A stretch of DNA of 38,059 nt from Gracilibacteraceae bacterium (GCA_031266805.1 JAISAH010000054.1:1-38059); one strand, 5' to 3'; shown: positions 25,338 to 34,474, counted from the first letter of the stretch. Notes: a model not told the origin generated them from the letters alone. Program-made: numbers and translations.

Positions 25338-26273
25338 TCAGGCGTTCAATTTATCGATCAGCTTGGGAACGACCGCGTAAAGATCCGCTACCAGACCATA
25401 ATCCGCGTATTTAAAAATTGCAGCGTTCTTATCGTTGTTTATGGCGATGATCGTCTTGGAATTATTCACTCCGACCATATGCTGGATTTGGCCGGATATG
25501 CCGATCGCAAAATAAAAATCAGGCTTCAGCATGGCGCCGGAAACCCCTATATAGCGTTCGCGCGCCATCCAATTAGCGCCCTCGGCAATAGGTCTGGAGC
25601 AGGCCATTTCCGCGCCGATAGCTTTAGCCAGCTGTTCAATCAGCGATATATCTTCTTGTTTAGCCACGCCGCGGCCGATACCGACGACTTTTTTCGCGAC
25701 CGCTAAGTTGACGGACTCCGCCACGATCGGTCGGCGTTCCATCAAATTGGCTTTTCTTGACGGCTGTATAAAATCCGCTTCTATGATTTCGCCGTTACTC
25801 GCGCCCGCCGGCGGCGGAGCCTCAAAAACCCCTTCCGGCACTAAAGTCACGCAGAGACCGGCGCTGCTCTTTTCCAGACGCTGCGCGCTGCCGCCGTAAA
25901 CCATATGCTCGCCGATGATCGCCCCGCCGTCAAAAGTCAGAGCCGTCACATCCGTGATAACGCTGGTTTTGGCGGCCGCGGCCAAACGGCCGGCGATCAG
26001 ACGCATACGCTTGCTCGTCTTTAACATCAGGAGACGGGGATTTTCCCTGGCAATCAAATTTTGCAAAGAAGGCGTATAGTCCTCCAACAGGAGGTCTTTG
26101 CCCGGAATGACATATACTTTATCGGCCCCGGCGGCAAACGCTTCCGCCGCCTGCGCCCCGTCGCCAAAAACAATGACGCTGACAGTGTCCGCCAATGTTT
26201 TTGCTCCCGCTATCAAATCGGTCAAGGCGGATACGGCTTCACCCGACACCCATATATTTGAAATTTTGCACAT
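25338..26273 (-). CDS. etfA: Electron transfer flavoprotein alpha subunit (FixB type)
   Basis: FAD-binding half of the Etf heterodimer that carries electrons between acyl-CoA dehydrogenases and FixC/FixX. The 311-aa product has the C-terminal FAD domain with VVGIGRGVAKQED, GISGQIQHMVG and TIIAINNDKNAAIFKYADYG, the characteristic EtfA signature. There is no N-terminal ferredoxin domain of the type found in caffeyl-CoA reductase CarE. It follows etfB by 11 bases and is likely co-translated. With fixC and fixX elsewhere in the block, it completes a FixABCX-type set. Confidence 0.94.
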   Translation of the reverse strand: MCKISNIWVSGEAVSALTDLIAGAKTLADTVSVIVFGDGAQAAEAFAAGADKVYVIPGKDLLLEDYTPSLQNLIARENPRLLMLKTSKRMRLIAGRLAAAAKTSVITDVTALTFDGGAIIGEHMVYGGSAQRLEKSSAGLCVTLVPEGVFEAPPPAGASNGEIIEADFIQPSRKANLMERRPIVAESVNLAVAKKVVGIGRGVAKQEDISLIEQLAKAIGAEMACSRPIAEGANWMARERYIGVSGAMLKPDFYFAIGISGQIQHMVGVNNSKTIIAINNDKNAAIFKYADYGLVADLYAVVPKLIDKLNA

Positions 26274-26284
26274 TATACCCTCCG

Positions 26285-27052
26285 CTACAGATCCTTTTTA
26301 ATATTCTGTAAAAATGCTTCGACCTTGTCGTCCGAATCGCCCTCGATAATGATCTGCCTCCGCTCTTTGCTCTCCGGCGCCAGTGTGCTCACCACATCGA
26401 TCGGATTGGCGATAGAAACGCCCAATTCACTTAGCCCCCATTTGGTGACCGGTTTTTTGCCGGCGGCCAAAATATCTTTGAGCTGGGGGATTCTGGGTAA
26501 ATTAATATCCGTCGTAACGGATATAACAGCGGGAAGCGGCACGTCCAGCACTTCTATCTCGCGCTCCAAAGCCCGTTCGACAATAATTGAACCGTTGTTC
26601 AGTTTGATATTGTTGACAGCGTTAAAGGTATTGACCTGCAGTTGTTCCCCCAGCTGAGCTCCCACCTGTTGGGCATAGATGTCCGAAGAGCCTTCGCCGC
26701 AGATGATCAGATCAAACCCGATCTTCGCGGCCGCCGCCGCCAGCACGCCGGCTGTCTGGCTGGCGTCCGCCGTTTTCATCGCGTCGTCCACGACCATGAA
26801 AAGTTCGGCTGCCCCGCGGGAAAGAGCGGCTTTGATCAATTTACTGTTATCAATTTCCGTAGGGCCGGCGCACAGAATGATCGCTTTTCCGCCGGCGCTT
26901 TCCGCCGTCTGAACGGCTTCTTCTATGGCGGGCAGATCATACTGCCCCAGTTTCAGCACTGCTTTGCTCATATCCAGAGTGCGATCCGCTTTAATGATAA
27001 TATCCAATTCTTCAGGCACGATTTTATAGCAAGCGATTACTTTCATCGACAT
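26285..27052 (-). CDS. etfB: Electron transfer flavoprotein beta subunit (FixA type)
   Basis: Partner of EtfA; binds the second nucleotide (AMP, or FAD in bifurcating forms). The 255-aa product begins MSMKVIACYKIVPEE and contains the beta-family segments KLGQYDLPAIEEA, DLIICGEGSSDIYAQQVG and PAVISVTTDINLPR. The ATG follows a strong GAGGAGGTG site. The sequence alone does not show whether the dimer bifurcates electrons; the presence of FixC/FixX makes quinone coupling the simpler reading. Confidence 0.93.
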   Translation of the reverse strand: MSMKVIACYKIVPEELDIIIKADRTLDMSKAVLKLGQYDLPAIEEAVQTAESAGGKAIILCAGPTEIDNSKLIKAALSRGAAELFMVVDDAMKTADASQTAGVLAAAAAKIGFDLIICGEGSSDIYAQQVGAQLGEQLQVNTFNAVNNIKLNNGSIIVERALEREIEVLDVPLPAVISVTTDINLPRIPQLKDILAAGKKPVTKWGLSELGVSIANPIDVVSTLAPESKERRQIIIEGDSDDKVEAFLQNIKKDL

Positions 27053-27075
27053 GAAACACCTCCTCGTTACCGGCC

Positions 27076-27106
27076 GCAGCGGAGAAGGCCGGGCCTTCTC
27101 TGCTGC
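27076..27106. repeat. 15-bp intercistronic hairpin
   Basis: GCAGCGGAGAAGGCC (27076-27090) and GGCCTTCTCTGCTGC (27092-27106) pair with one G-U, in the gap between copy A of the acyl-CoA dehydrogenase and etfB. On the minus strand no T-run follows, so read-through into etfBA is expected, perhaps with mRNA processing. Confidence 0.5.
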
Positions 27107-27126
27107 GCCCGCGGCTTTTTAGTAAT

Positions 27127-28281
27127 TTAACCTTTCATAGCTTCTTTGATGAGAGCGCGTCCGGCCGTATGAACCATGATTTCTTCCGTGCCGGCCATGA
27201 TGCGGTACACCCTCTGGTCTCTCCACAGGCGGGAGATGCGGCAGTCATTCGTATAGCCGATGCCGCCCATGATCTGCATAGCGTCGTCAATGACCTGGAA
27301 AGCGGCCTGGCCGGTATAACGTTTGACCAGTGAAGAATCGATCATGATGGACTGACCTGTGGACTTCTTCCACGCCGCTTTATAAAGAATATTCTGCATA
27401 TTTTCGATCTTGATCTTCATATCGACGATCTTTTCCTGGATCAGCTGGAAAGTGCCGATCGTCTGCCCGAATTGCTCCCGAACGCCGGCATATTTGACCG
27501 CTTCATCATAAGCGCAGCGCGCCATTCCGACATTCGCCGCGCAGACGAGCAACCGCTCCACTTCAAAATTTTTCATCAACTGATAGAAGCCTTTACCCGC
27601 CACGCCGACCAGGTCGGACTCTTTGATCTCGCAATCTTTCATATAAACTTCGCAAGTCTGCATCATCCAGTTGCCGATTTTGTCGAGGTTTTCAATTTGG
27701 ATACCCGGCAGATTCATCGGCAGCAAGAACATGCTGAAATCCTTATACGGGCTTTCATTTTTATATTCCCGCGCTATGCAAAGCATATACGGAGAACGGT
27801 TGGCGGCGGTGTTAAACGTCTTGTGGCCGTTGATGACGACTTTGCCGTCCTTGCGTTCCACTTTGGTGTTCATGGACGAGTTGTCCGAACCGGCTTGCGG
27901 TTCCGTGAAACCAAGTGTAAACGGCTTGATGCCTTTCAGTCCGAGATCAAGTATCTTCTTGCACTGCTCCTCGCTGCCGAACGCCATGATGTCGTCCACT
28001 TGCAGCGCTTGGTTCACCCAGCACAGCGAAGGCCAGCCCAAAGCATAAGCTTCCTCCGCCACAAAGATCAGTGTGGTGAAATCGCAGTCCGTACCGCCGA
28101 ATTTTTCCGGAATGCCCAATTTGGCAAAACCGGCTTCCACCATCGCGTCGGCGGCTTTTTCCGGGAATACGTGATTTTTGTCGCATTCTTTAAAATAATC
28201 GTCAAAATTACCTCTCTTATATACTTCACGCAGGCTTTCCAGCAACAATTCCTGTTCTTCTGTTTTTTGGAAATCAATCAT
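27127..28281 (-). CDS. CaiA-like acyl-CoA dehydrogenase (copy A)
   Basis: A 384-aa paralogue of the gene at 20916, nearly identical in its last third and sharing FTEPQAGSD, INGHKTFN, VREQFGQTIG and RLWRDQRVYRI. It has the same catalytic arrangement: E242-R243 in helix G and Ala (MAGT) where medium-chain enzymes have Glu. Differences concentrate in the N-terminal half (for example WVNQALQVDD versus WVNQYLAVDD), which helps shape the acyl pocket, so the two copies may serve different substrates. AAAGGGG precedes the ATG, and etfBA follow directly, giving a dehydrogenase-etfB-etfA unit. Confidence 0.91.
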   Translation of the reverse strand: MIDFQKTEEQELLLESLREVYKRGNFDDYFKECDKNHVFPEKAADAMVEAGFAKLGIPEKFGGTDCDFTTLIFVAEEAYALGWPSLCWVNQALQVDDIMAFGSEEQCKKILDLGLKGIKPFTLGFTEPQAGSDNSSMNTKVERKDGKVVINGHKTFNTAANRSPYMLCIAREYKNESPYKDFSMFLLPMNLPGIQIENLDKIGNWMMQTCEVYMKDCEIKESDLVGVAGKGFYQLMKNFEVERLLVCAANVGMARCAYDEAVKYAGVREQFGQTIGTFQLIQEKIVDMKIKIENMQNILYKAAWKKSTGQSIMIDSSLVKRYTGQAAFQVIDDAMQIMGGIGYTNDCRISRLWRDQRVYRIMAGTEEIMVHTAGRALIKEAMKG

Positions 28282-28361
28282 TTTAATAAAACCCCTTTCA
28301 ATTTTCGGTTTAATAGTTTGCCTGGCGAAAATCAGCTCAGGCTATTTTGATCATGCGCTGA

Positions 28362-28389
28362 ACAATACAGGCATACCGTCGAATGTCAT
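28362..28389 (-). promoter_or_regulatory. Weak candidate promoter before acyl-CoA dehydrogenase copy A
   Basis: In the 241-base gap 28282-28522 the minus strand has ATGACA (28389-28384), 16 bases, TATTGT (28367-28362). A second TTGACA lies at 28500-28495 but with a poor -10 (GATTAC). The gap holds no gene; its size and these matches suggest a separate start of transcription for the dehydrogenase-etfBA unit. Confidence 0.3.
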
Positions 28390-28522
28390 GCTATGCTGTT
28401 CGTTCACCCCTTTTATTGATTTTTGCCGGTAACCCGCGGCCTTTATTTAGCCATAGACGACGCTTTGACTTGTAATCCGTGCATTGTCCCGCTGTGTCAA
28501 CAAATTAAGGCTTTGTCAGAGA

Positions 28523-29758
28523 TCAACTCGCGGAAGCTCTTGCGCCTTCTTCGACCTTGCTCGGATCAAAGGCTTTTTCTCTGACAAAGATAGTCGGTAC
28601 CAGCGCGCATATCGCGTAGGCAATACCGAGAGTGGCGATACCAAATCCGATCGAATTGCTTTGCGCCATCATCCCCACAAAGATAGGGGCCGAGATGGAG
28701 CCGATTTTGCCGATGGAGCTTTGCGCCGCCACCGACGTTCCGCGCACGTTAACAGGGAAGCTCTCGCTCATGAAAGCCGCCAGAAGAGCGTATGGTATCG
28801 CGTAGAAAAACCCAAACAGTACCATTAGAAAAATCACATTACCTGTGTTCACAAAATTTACAATCAAAGGAATAGCCGCGGCTGTGGCCATTCCGCCGAC
28901 AAACCAAACTCCTTTGCGGCTGAAGCGGTCGGCCATGAACCCCGCCAACACCTTGCCGAACACCATGGCGGTGTATGTCCCGGCAATGTATAAGCTCATG
29001 TCTTTCAGGTTCATGCCCAGATCAGTCGCCAGATAGCTGGGCAGCCAGGTGTTCGCGCCGTAGTAACCAAATTGCAGGGCGATATTGGCAATCGCCCACC
29101 AGAAAAATATACCGCGAATCGAAGCGTCGCGAAAAATCACCAGATACTCATTTTCCTTCTTGGTCTTATTGGCCAGAGCGACTTTGAAACTCGCCGGCTC
29201 CTGCGTGCGGATCAAGATAAGAAACGACAGAGCGGCCGGGATCACAGAAAGAACAAACATGGGGCGCCAGCCGTATACAGGTAAAACAGCGGCGGACAAC
29301 AGCGCCGCGCAAATATAGCCAACCGACCAGCCGGCCTGCAATGTGCCGAGTATCAAACCGCGTTTTTCGGTCGGTACATATTCGGCGACCAAAAGCGTGC
29401 CGATCGCGTAAAGGGCGGCGATCCCAAAGCCGGAGCAAAAACGGACCACGGCGAACTGGGCGTAGGAGTGAGTAAAAGCTAAACAAGCTGTCAAAACAGA
29501 GAACAACACCAGCGAACCGATAGTGACTTTTACCCGGCCGATCCGGTCGGCGAGCACGCCCGCCAATAGTCCCCCGATCCCCATTCCTACCAAGGTGATG
29601 CTGCTGAGCGACCCGGCCTGGACCTGGGTCAAGCCGAATTCTTCACGTAAAACCGGCAATGAAAGATTTAAGAGCTGCAGATCCATACCGTCGACGACCA
29701 GAGCGGCAAAGACCGCTATAAACAAAGGTATCCAATTGCGGTTCTCAGTGCTTTCCAC
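28523..29758 (-). CDS. MFS transporter, organic/aromatic acid type
   Basis: A 411-aa membrane transporter with about twelve hydrophobic segments. The first half carries DGMDLQLLNLSLPVL in helix 1 and the loop 2-3 signature GVLADRIGRVK; the second half has the matching GFMADRFSRKG. The Asp-rich first helix is like the aromatic-acid:H+ symporter group, so uptake of an aromatic or other carboxylate is a reasonable guess, not a demonstrated one. The start is GTG 29758, 7 bases after AGGAG; the longer frame to 29824 would overlap the preceding gene. It ends before the gap at 28282-28522. Confidence 0.85.
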   Translation of the reverse strand: MESTENRNWIPLFIAVFAALVVDGMDLQLLNLSLPVLREEFGLTQVQAGSLSSITLVGMGIGGLLAGVLADRIGRVKVTIGSLVLFSVLTACLAFTHSYAQFAVVRFCSGFGIAALYAIGTLLVAEYVPTEKRGLILGTLQAGWSVGYICAALLSAAVLPVYGWRPMFVLSVIPAALSFLILIRTQEPASFKVALANKTKKENEYLVIFRDASIRGIFFWWAIANIALQFGYYGANTWLPSYLATDLGMNLKDMSLYIAGTYTAMVFGKVLAGFMADRFSRKGVWFVGGMATAAAIPLIVNFVNTGNVIFLMVLFGFFYAIPYALLAAFMSESFPVNVRGTSVAAQSSIGKIGSISAPIFVGMMAQSNSIGFGIATLGIAYAICALVPTIFVREKAFDPSKVEEGARASAS

Positions 29759-29783
29759 AAGGATACTCCTTTCATGGAACTGT

Positions 29784-30764
29784 TTAATTCCTGCGCAGCG
29801 CGTCCAATTGCCCCAGCACCTCAACCGCTTCTGTTACCATTCCGTCGATGATGTCTTTTACGGATTTGATTTCGGTGATGGAGCCGACGACCTGACCGAC
29901 CGGGAACATACCTTTGGAAATATCGCCGCTTTTATACGCCTCTTTGCCGATATTGCCGCCAATGATGGGCATCAGGTCCTGCAGCGTGACTCCCGGTTTT
30001 TTCTCCATTTCCAGGCAATCTCGCGCCGTCTGGTTATTCGCGACGCGCACGACGTTCTTGATCGATTTCTGGCATAATACGGTGTCTTTGTCCGCGGCGC
30101 CAATGATCCATTGTTTGTGATTATCGCTGATGGGAGCTTCCTTGCTGGCGCAGAAAAGGGTGCCGACGACGACGCCTTCGGCGCCCAGAGCCATCGCGGC
30201 CGCGAGAGTACGCCCGTTATAAACGCCTCCGCCTAACTGGTAAGGCGCTTTGTATTTGCCATAGGCTTCCGCGCCAAGGATGAAGGTGCCGATCATATCC
30301 GCGCCCGGATGTCCGCCGCACTCCGCGCCTACGATCGAGATGATCTCCGCGCCGCTTTTTTCCGCCCGGACACCGTGTTTGACCGCCGGAACTTTATGAA
30401 TGTGCCTGATGCCAAGCGACCGGATCAGCGGTACTAATTCGGCGGGATCTTTACCTGAAGTCTCAAGGACTTCCACCTTTTCCTCGCCGCAAATATTGAT
30501 ATAGCGCTGAATTTTGTCTCCCATGTCAACGCCCGGGATCATGGAAATATTCACGCACATAGGTTTATCGGTCAGGGATTTTGTTTTTTTGACCGCGTCT
30601 CTGAAATCGTTTAAATCAGGCCACATGCTGATGTTTATCGTTCCCAGACCGCCGGCGTTAGATACCGCCGCCGCCAATTCGGGCGTGGCGATATTTTGCA
30701 GTCCGCCGCACATGATGGGGTATTTGATACCGAGCATTTCGGTGATCCTTGTCTGTAAGGCCAA
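29784..30764 (-). CDS. Nitronate monooxygenase/FabK-like flavoprotein
   Basis: FMN TIM-barrel protein (326 aa) of the 2-nitropropane dioxygenase/FabK family. Seen: the start LGIKYPIMCGGLQNIATPELAAAV, GAECGGHPG with H152 at the catalytic position, and QLGGGVYNGRTLAAAMALGAEGVVVGT for phosphate binding. Members detoxify nitronates or reduce enoyl thioesters; in this neighbourhood an enoyl-CoA reductase or related redox role is plausible. The start is TTG 30764, 7 bases after AAAGGGG; the frame extends to 30824 but without a better site. Confidence 0.78.
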   Translation of the reverse strand: MALQTRITEMLGIKYPIMCGGLQNIATPELAAAVSNAGGLGTINISMWPDLNDFRDAVKKTKSLTDKPMCVNISMIPGVDMGDKIQRYINICGEEKVEVLETSGKDPAELVPLIRSLGIRHIHKVPAVKHGVRAEKSGAEIISIVGAECGGHPGADMIGTFILGAEAYGKYKAPYQLGGGVYNGRTLAAAMALGAEGVVVGTLFCASKEAPISDNHKQWIIGAADKDTVLCQKSIKNVVRVANNQTARDCLEMEKKPGVTLQDLMPIIGGNIGKEAYKSGDISKGMFPVGQVVGSITEIKSVKDIIDGMVTEAVEVLGQLDALRRN

Positions 30765-30806
30765 TTCGTATCCCCTTTCGGTTTTCGTGATTTTGTTTAA
30801 GGGATT

Positions 30807-30839
30807 GCCGCCGGAACACGCCAAGGATATCCCGGCGGC
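30807..30839. repeat. 8-bp GC-rich hairpin in the gap before the flavoprotein
   Basis: GCCGCCGG (30807-30814) and CCGGCGGC (30832-30839) flank a 17-base loop in the 90-base gap between the GntP-type gene and the FabK-like gene. No T-run follows on the minus strand. Confidence 0.35.
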
Positions 30840-30854
30840 GGTTGCGGATCTAAA

Positions 30855-32207
30855 TCAATGGAGCAGACCAACGGAGACGAGAATGAGAGCGACGATGAGA
30901 CCGGGCAGAGCCGGCAGGCAACTGTAGCGGATATAAACCGATACGGCATGTTTATATTCAATCTTCGCCAGCGTGGAAGCGTTAACTACGCCCGCGTTGT
31001 GGAATACAATGGCAAAAGGCGCGGAGGACATGAGCATCAGGCGGTGTGACAGCGCCGGGGTGAGTCCCGCGGCCGAGAATTTTTGGAAAACGACCTCGCC
31101 AAAAGCCGGTACGGCGGTCGTGGACGAAGCCATCATGAAGGAGAACACCGCCATCAAGCCGACGCCTTGGGCGACATCCGGCAGCGAACCCATCATAGCC
31201 AGAAGCTGGTCGAAGCCGGGCAGAACTTTTATGACACTGCCCATCGCCACCGTACAGCAAACGCTCATCAGCGGCACATAGGCGCTGGTCATGCCCTCGC
31301 CGACGACTTTCAGCCAAGTGTTGCCGCCTTCGTTGAGCCATTTCCAATAGAGTATGACGGACAGGAGGCATCCGATCAAAAGCGCTAATGAGACATTGAT
31401 CCCCAGGATCGCGCAAGCGATAACGGCGATCATAGGGATCACGGAAATAATAATATTAGGAAGCCCTTCCGCGGAACCGGAAGACTGACTTGTTTTCACA
31501 AACTCGGTGCCCGTCGTCATGAACGTTTCGCCTCTTTTTTCGGCGCCTTGCAGTTCAAAGCGGATCATGATAATCATCGTGACGACAAACAGCGCAAATC
31601 CGACGATCGAAATACCCATACCGGCAGTCAAACTCTTTGTGCCGGTAATTTCCGCGGCCGCCACGTTGGCTACCTGAATGGAGCCGCCCAGTATCATCGT
31701 GGAGGCGACGCTGGCGCCGCCCATGCAATACATACGCCATGGAATGTCGCATTCCCGAAACAGTTCCATCCCTATATACAGGACGGTGAACACGATGACA
31801 AAACCGCTGATGCCGACATAAGAGAGGATGATATAAAGCAGCGGCACGAAGAAAGCGGCCATCACCTTTTTGGTGACCGGGTTTTTGATCCCTCTAATGC
31901 CGCTGGCAAGCGTGAAAGCGATCCTTTTTGTCGCTCCCCCTCTGGCCATCAGGAGACCGAACATGGAACCAAAACAGAAAATCAGGAAATACGACCTGAG
32001 CGCTCCCGCCACGCCGCCAAGCCAAGTAGTAAAGATTCCATCATAAATATTAGCAAAATAGCCGTTTTCGCCGCTGCCGGCAAAGAGCAGCATGACCGCC
32101 GTGGCGATAAGAGCGGTTAACTGCAGGTTAAACGAACGAAAAGCCAGGAAAATGAATACGCCCAGACCAACCAAGATCCCCAGCAGACTTATCATTCCTA
32201 TTTCCAT
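30855..32207 (-). CDS. GntP-type permease
   Basis: Polytopic membrane protein of 450 aa with about twelve hydrophobic helices. GALRSYFLIFCFGSMFGLLM and the glycine-rich helices near the C terminus resemble the GntP branch of the ion transporter superfamily, which imports gluconate and other small carboxylates with protons. The true substrate is unknown; the gene lies between a CoA-transferase and enoyl-thioester flavoprotein genes, so it may import the acid activated by the pathway. AAAGGA lies 8 bases before the ATG. Confidence 0.75.
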   Translation of the reverse strand: MEIGMISLLGILVGLGVFIFLAFRSFNLQLTALIATAVMLLFAGSGENGYFANIYDGIFTTWLGGVAGALRSYFLIFCFGSMFGLLMARGGATKRIAFTLASGIRGIKNPVTKKVMAAFFVPLLYIILSYVGISGFVIVFTVLYIGMELFRECDIPWRMYCMGGASVASTMILGGSIQVANVAAAEITGTKSLTAGMGISIVGFALFVVTMIIMIRFELQGAEKRGETFMTTGTEFVKTSQSSGSAEGLPNIIISVIPMIAVIACAILGINVSLALLIGCLLSVILYWKWLNEGGNTWLKVVGEGMTSAYVPLMSVCCTVAMGSVIKVLPGFDQLLAMMGSLPDVAQGVGLMAVFSFMMASSTTAVPAFGEVVFQKFSAAGLTPALSHRLMLMSSAPFAIVFHNAGVVNASTLAKIEYKHAVSVYIRYSCLPALPGLIVALILVSVGLLH

Positions 32208-32251
32208 AAATTAGTTCCTTTCAAAATAACATTTTTTTTCCATATTGTGTC

Positions 32252-32283
32252 TGTGTACGGCGCCTTTGACAGCGCCATACACA
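32252..32283. repeat. 12-bp hairpin between transferase and permease genes
   Basis: TGTGTACGGCGC (32252-32263) and GCGCCATACACA (32272-32283) pair with one G-U. A second perfect hairpin, CGCGGC/GCCGCG, lies at 32345-32358. Neither has a T-run on the minus strand; they may tune expression between the two genes. Confidence 0.4.
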
Positions 32284-32368
32284 AACGTTAAGCAACTGCT
32301 TGCATAGCGCGCGGTTTGGCGAAACACCGAACCATATTCAGTTACGCGGCGAGCCGCGATTTGACAGC

Positions 32369-33577
32369 TTATTTTACGGCGCCGGCGGCGAGCATATTCG
32401 CAATAGCGGCGTCGTCGTAGCCTACGTCCTTCAAAACGGCTTTCGTGTCCGCGCCCGGCTGCGGCGCCAGTTTATAATCTTCCTGAAAACTTGCAAAATC
32501 GATGGGATTGGCCGGAAGCGCCACCTTATCTCCGTCTTCCAAGGTGATTTCTTTGAGATAACCGTTAGCCCACGCCTGCTCGTCCTTCACGACTTCACTG
32601 GGATGAAGCAGTTTCTGGGAAACGAAATCGGCTTTGATCAGACGTTCTTCCAGATCCTTGGTGCCAACCCGGCCATAGCCCTCATTCTGCAAGGTATTCA
32701 CCACAAATTCCGGATCCTTCGCGAAATTGGCCAGACCCTGAAAACGCTCATCCGAAATATATTTCTCCAGTCCGAGCATCGTAAGGCATTTGGCGTAACG
32801 CGCGTCCCAATCGGGGATAGAAATCAGGAACCAGTCTCCGTCTTTACTCTTATACAGCACCGCGTGCGGGTTTTTCAAATCTTTCACGGCCTTCGGATAA
32901 TTCAGCTTATATTGAGGCTGGTAAGTCACCACGCCGCAGTTGTTGAACCAAAGCGCCGCGCCATAAAGAGAAATCTGCAGATACTCTCCTTTGCCGGTCT
33001 TTTCCCGCCCGATCAGCGAGGCCAGAAGACCGGCGGTCAGCATAGCGCCGCAAGTAGCGTCGCCAAAACCGCCCGGCGGCTTCAGCGGGGTATTGCCCGC
33101 CATCGTCCACTCGATCGGCATACCGGCGCGGGACCAATAGGCGGCGACGTCAAATCCGGGGCGATCCCTGTCGGGACCCTTTGGCCCGTAGCCGCCAAAA
33201 TGAGCATAGATCAGACGCGGATATTTTTCTTTCAGGGCCTCATAAGAAAAACCCAGTTTAGCCAGCGCGTTAGGCCGGGTGTTCGTCAGAAAAACATCGG
33301 CGCTGGCCAGCAATTTATGCATCGCCTGCGAACCTTCCGGAGATTTGAGATTGATGAGGATCGATTTTTTGTTCATATTAGGAGTCTGAAACAGCGGATT
33401 ATGATCATCCCGCGCGGGAACGCCGTAGGTTTTCCCCATCGGACGCCAAGGCTCTCCGTTAGGCGGTTCGATCTTGATAACTTCGGCGCCCCAGTCCGCC
33501 ATCGCCCGCGCCGCGATTGGCACAGCCATATGCGTCCCCAGTTCTATGACCCGTATACCTTGAAGAGGCTTACTCAT
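32369..33577 (-). CDS. FldA/HadA-like class III CoA-transferase (copy 3)
   Basis: A 402-aa CoA-transferase close to copy 1 at 16627: identical length, predicted nucleophile D173 in GGFGD, and FLTNTRPNALAKLG, DRPGFDVAAYW and KDEQAWANGYL. It should move CoA from a donor such as an end-product acyl-CoA to the imported acid, avoiding ATP use. AAAGGA precedes the ATG by 7 bases. Position after two PaaG-like genes and before the permease suggests an activation-isomerisation-uptake unit at the head of the cluster. Confidence 0.88.
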   Translation of the reverse strand: MSKPLQGIRVIELGTHMAVPIAARAMADWGAEVIKIEPPNGEPWRPMGKTYGVPARDDHNPLFQTPNMNKKSILINLKSPEGSQAMHKLLASADVFLTNTRPNALAKLGFSYEALKEKYPRLIYAHFGGYGPKGPDRDRPGFDVAAYWSRAGMPIEWTMAGNTPLKPPGGFGDATCGAMLTAGLLASLIGREKTGKGEYLQISLYGAALWFNNCGVVTYQPQYKLNYPKAVKDLKNPHAVLYKSKDGDWFLISIPDWDARYAKCLTMLGLEKYISDERFQGLANFAKDPEFVVNTLQNEGYGRVGTKDLEERLIKADFVSQKLLHPSEVVKDEQAWANGYLKEITLEDGDKVALPANPIDFASFQEDYKLAPQPGADTKAVLKDVGYDDAAIANMLAAGAVK

Positions 33578-33619
33578 GATTTATTCCTTTCATCGTGACA
33601 AATTATTATTAGCGCGAGA

Positions 33620-34414
33620 TCATTCGCCGATAAAATGAGGGGTTCTCTTTTCCAGGAAAGCGTCCACCGCTTCCGCGAAATCCTTTGTGCGCGAGCAGGC
33701 GTTCATGCCTTCCGCTTCCAGAGCCGCGCTCTCTTCGAGATTAGAGTAAAAAAGTGTGTTCAGGATCTTTTTCTGTTCCGCGATGGCAAACAACGGTCTG
33801 GCGGCCAGCGTTCCGGCAAATTCATAGGTTACGGATTCCAGCTCGCCTTCGGGCGCCAGTTTGGACGCAAGCCCGATCCGCACCGCTTCCTCGCCGCGCA
33901 CCGATCTGCCGGTCATTATCAAATCGGTGGTCAGACCCGTGCCCAATAAACGCTCCATAAAAAAAATACCGCCTGTATCGCCGCAAAATCCCATGTTGAT
34001 GAAAGACATCGCCATTTGGGATCTTGGGGTGACCACGCGGAAATCACAGGCCATGGCGATGCTGCAGCCGGCGCCGGCCGCGGCGCCGTTCACCATGGCG
34101 ATAACGGGTTTCGGGCATCGCCGCAGTTCGGCGATCATTTTGCCAATAGCCACAACACGCTCTTTGGACAGATCAACTTTATCATTGATCATTTTTTTAA
34201 AACCTTTGATATCGCCGCCGGCGCAGAACAATTTGCCGTTGCCGGTCAGGACGATGGCGCCGACTGCCTTGTCACCGCTCAGTTTTTCTATCACGTCTTC
34301 CATCTCAGCGACGGTATCAAGCGCCAGAGCATTACCAAATTCTGGACGGTTAAACTTAATGGTCGCGATCTTGTTTTCCACTGAAACAAGAAGAACGCTA
34401 TACTTATCGTACAT
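33620..34414 (-). CDS. PaaG-like crotonase-fold isomerase (copy 2)
   Basis: Crotonase-fold acyl-CoA protein of 264 aa. The oxyanion-hole segments are FCAGGDIK (63-70) and NGAAAGAGCSIAM. Both Glu residues of enoyl-CoA hydratases are replaced (Ser in GAGCS; Phe in MSFINMG), while Asp146 in CGDTGG matches the single catalytic Asp of PaaG-type isomerases, so double-bond isomerisation rather than hydration is expected. It is a close paralogue of the next gene upstream (34475), 60 bases away. GGGAG lies 11 bases before the ATG. Confidence 0.85.
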   Translation of the reverse strand: MYDKYSVLLVSVENKIATIKFNRPEFGNALALDTVAEMEDVIEKLSGDKAVGAIVLTGNGKLFCAGGDIKGFKKMINDKVDLSKERVVAIGKMIAELRRCPKPVIAMVNGAAAGAGCSIAMACDFRVVTPRSQMAMSFINMGFCGDTGGIFFMERLLGTGLTTDLIMTGRSVRGEEAVRIGLASKLAPEGELESVTYEFAGTLAARPLFAIAEQKKILNTLFYSNLEESAALEAEGMNACSRTKDFAEAVDAFLEKRTPHFIGE

Positions 34415-34474
34415 ATCGCAAAATTCTCCCTCTTAAAAAGCTGAACCTGCCACCTGAAGGCATAAGCTCACGCG

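Noticed and set aside
25338-27052. Caffeyl-CoA reductase type bifurcating Etf
   Set aside because: EtfA has no added ferredoxin domain, and FixC/FixX genes point to quinone coupling; bifurcation remains unproven.
14293-29758. Bile acid 7alpha-dehydroxylation (bai) operon
   Set aside because: BaiF-like and BaiCD-like families and an MFS transporter are present, but the CoA ligase BaiB, the short-chain dehydrogenase BaiA and the BaiE dehydratase are not.
32300-33598. A 432-codon plus-strand frame
   Set aside because: Antisense to CoA-transferase copy 3, with no family motifs.
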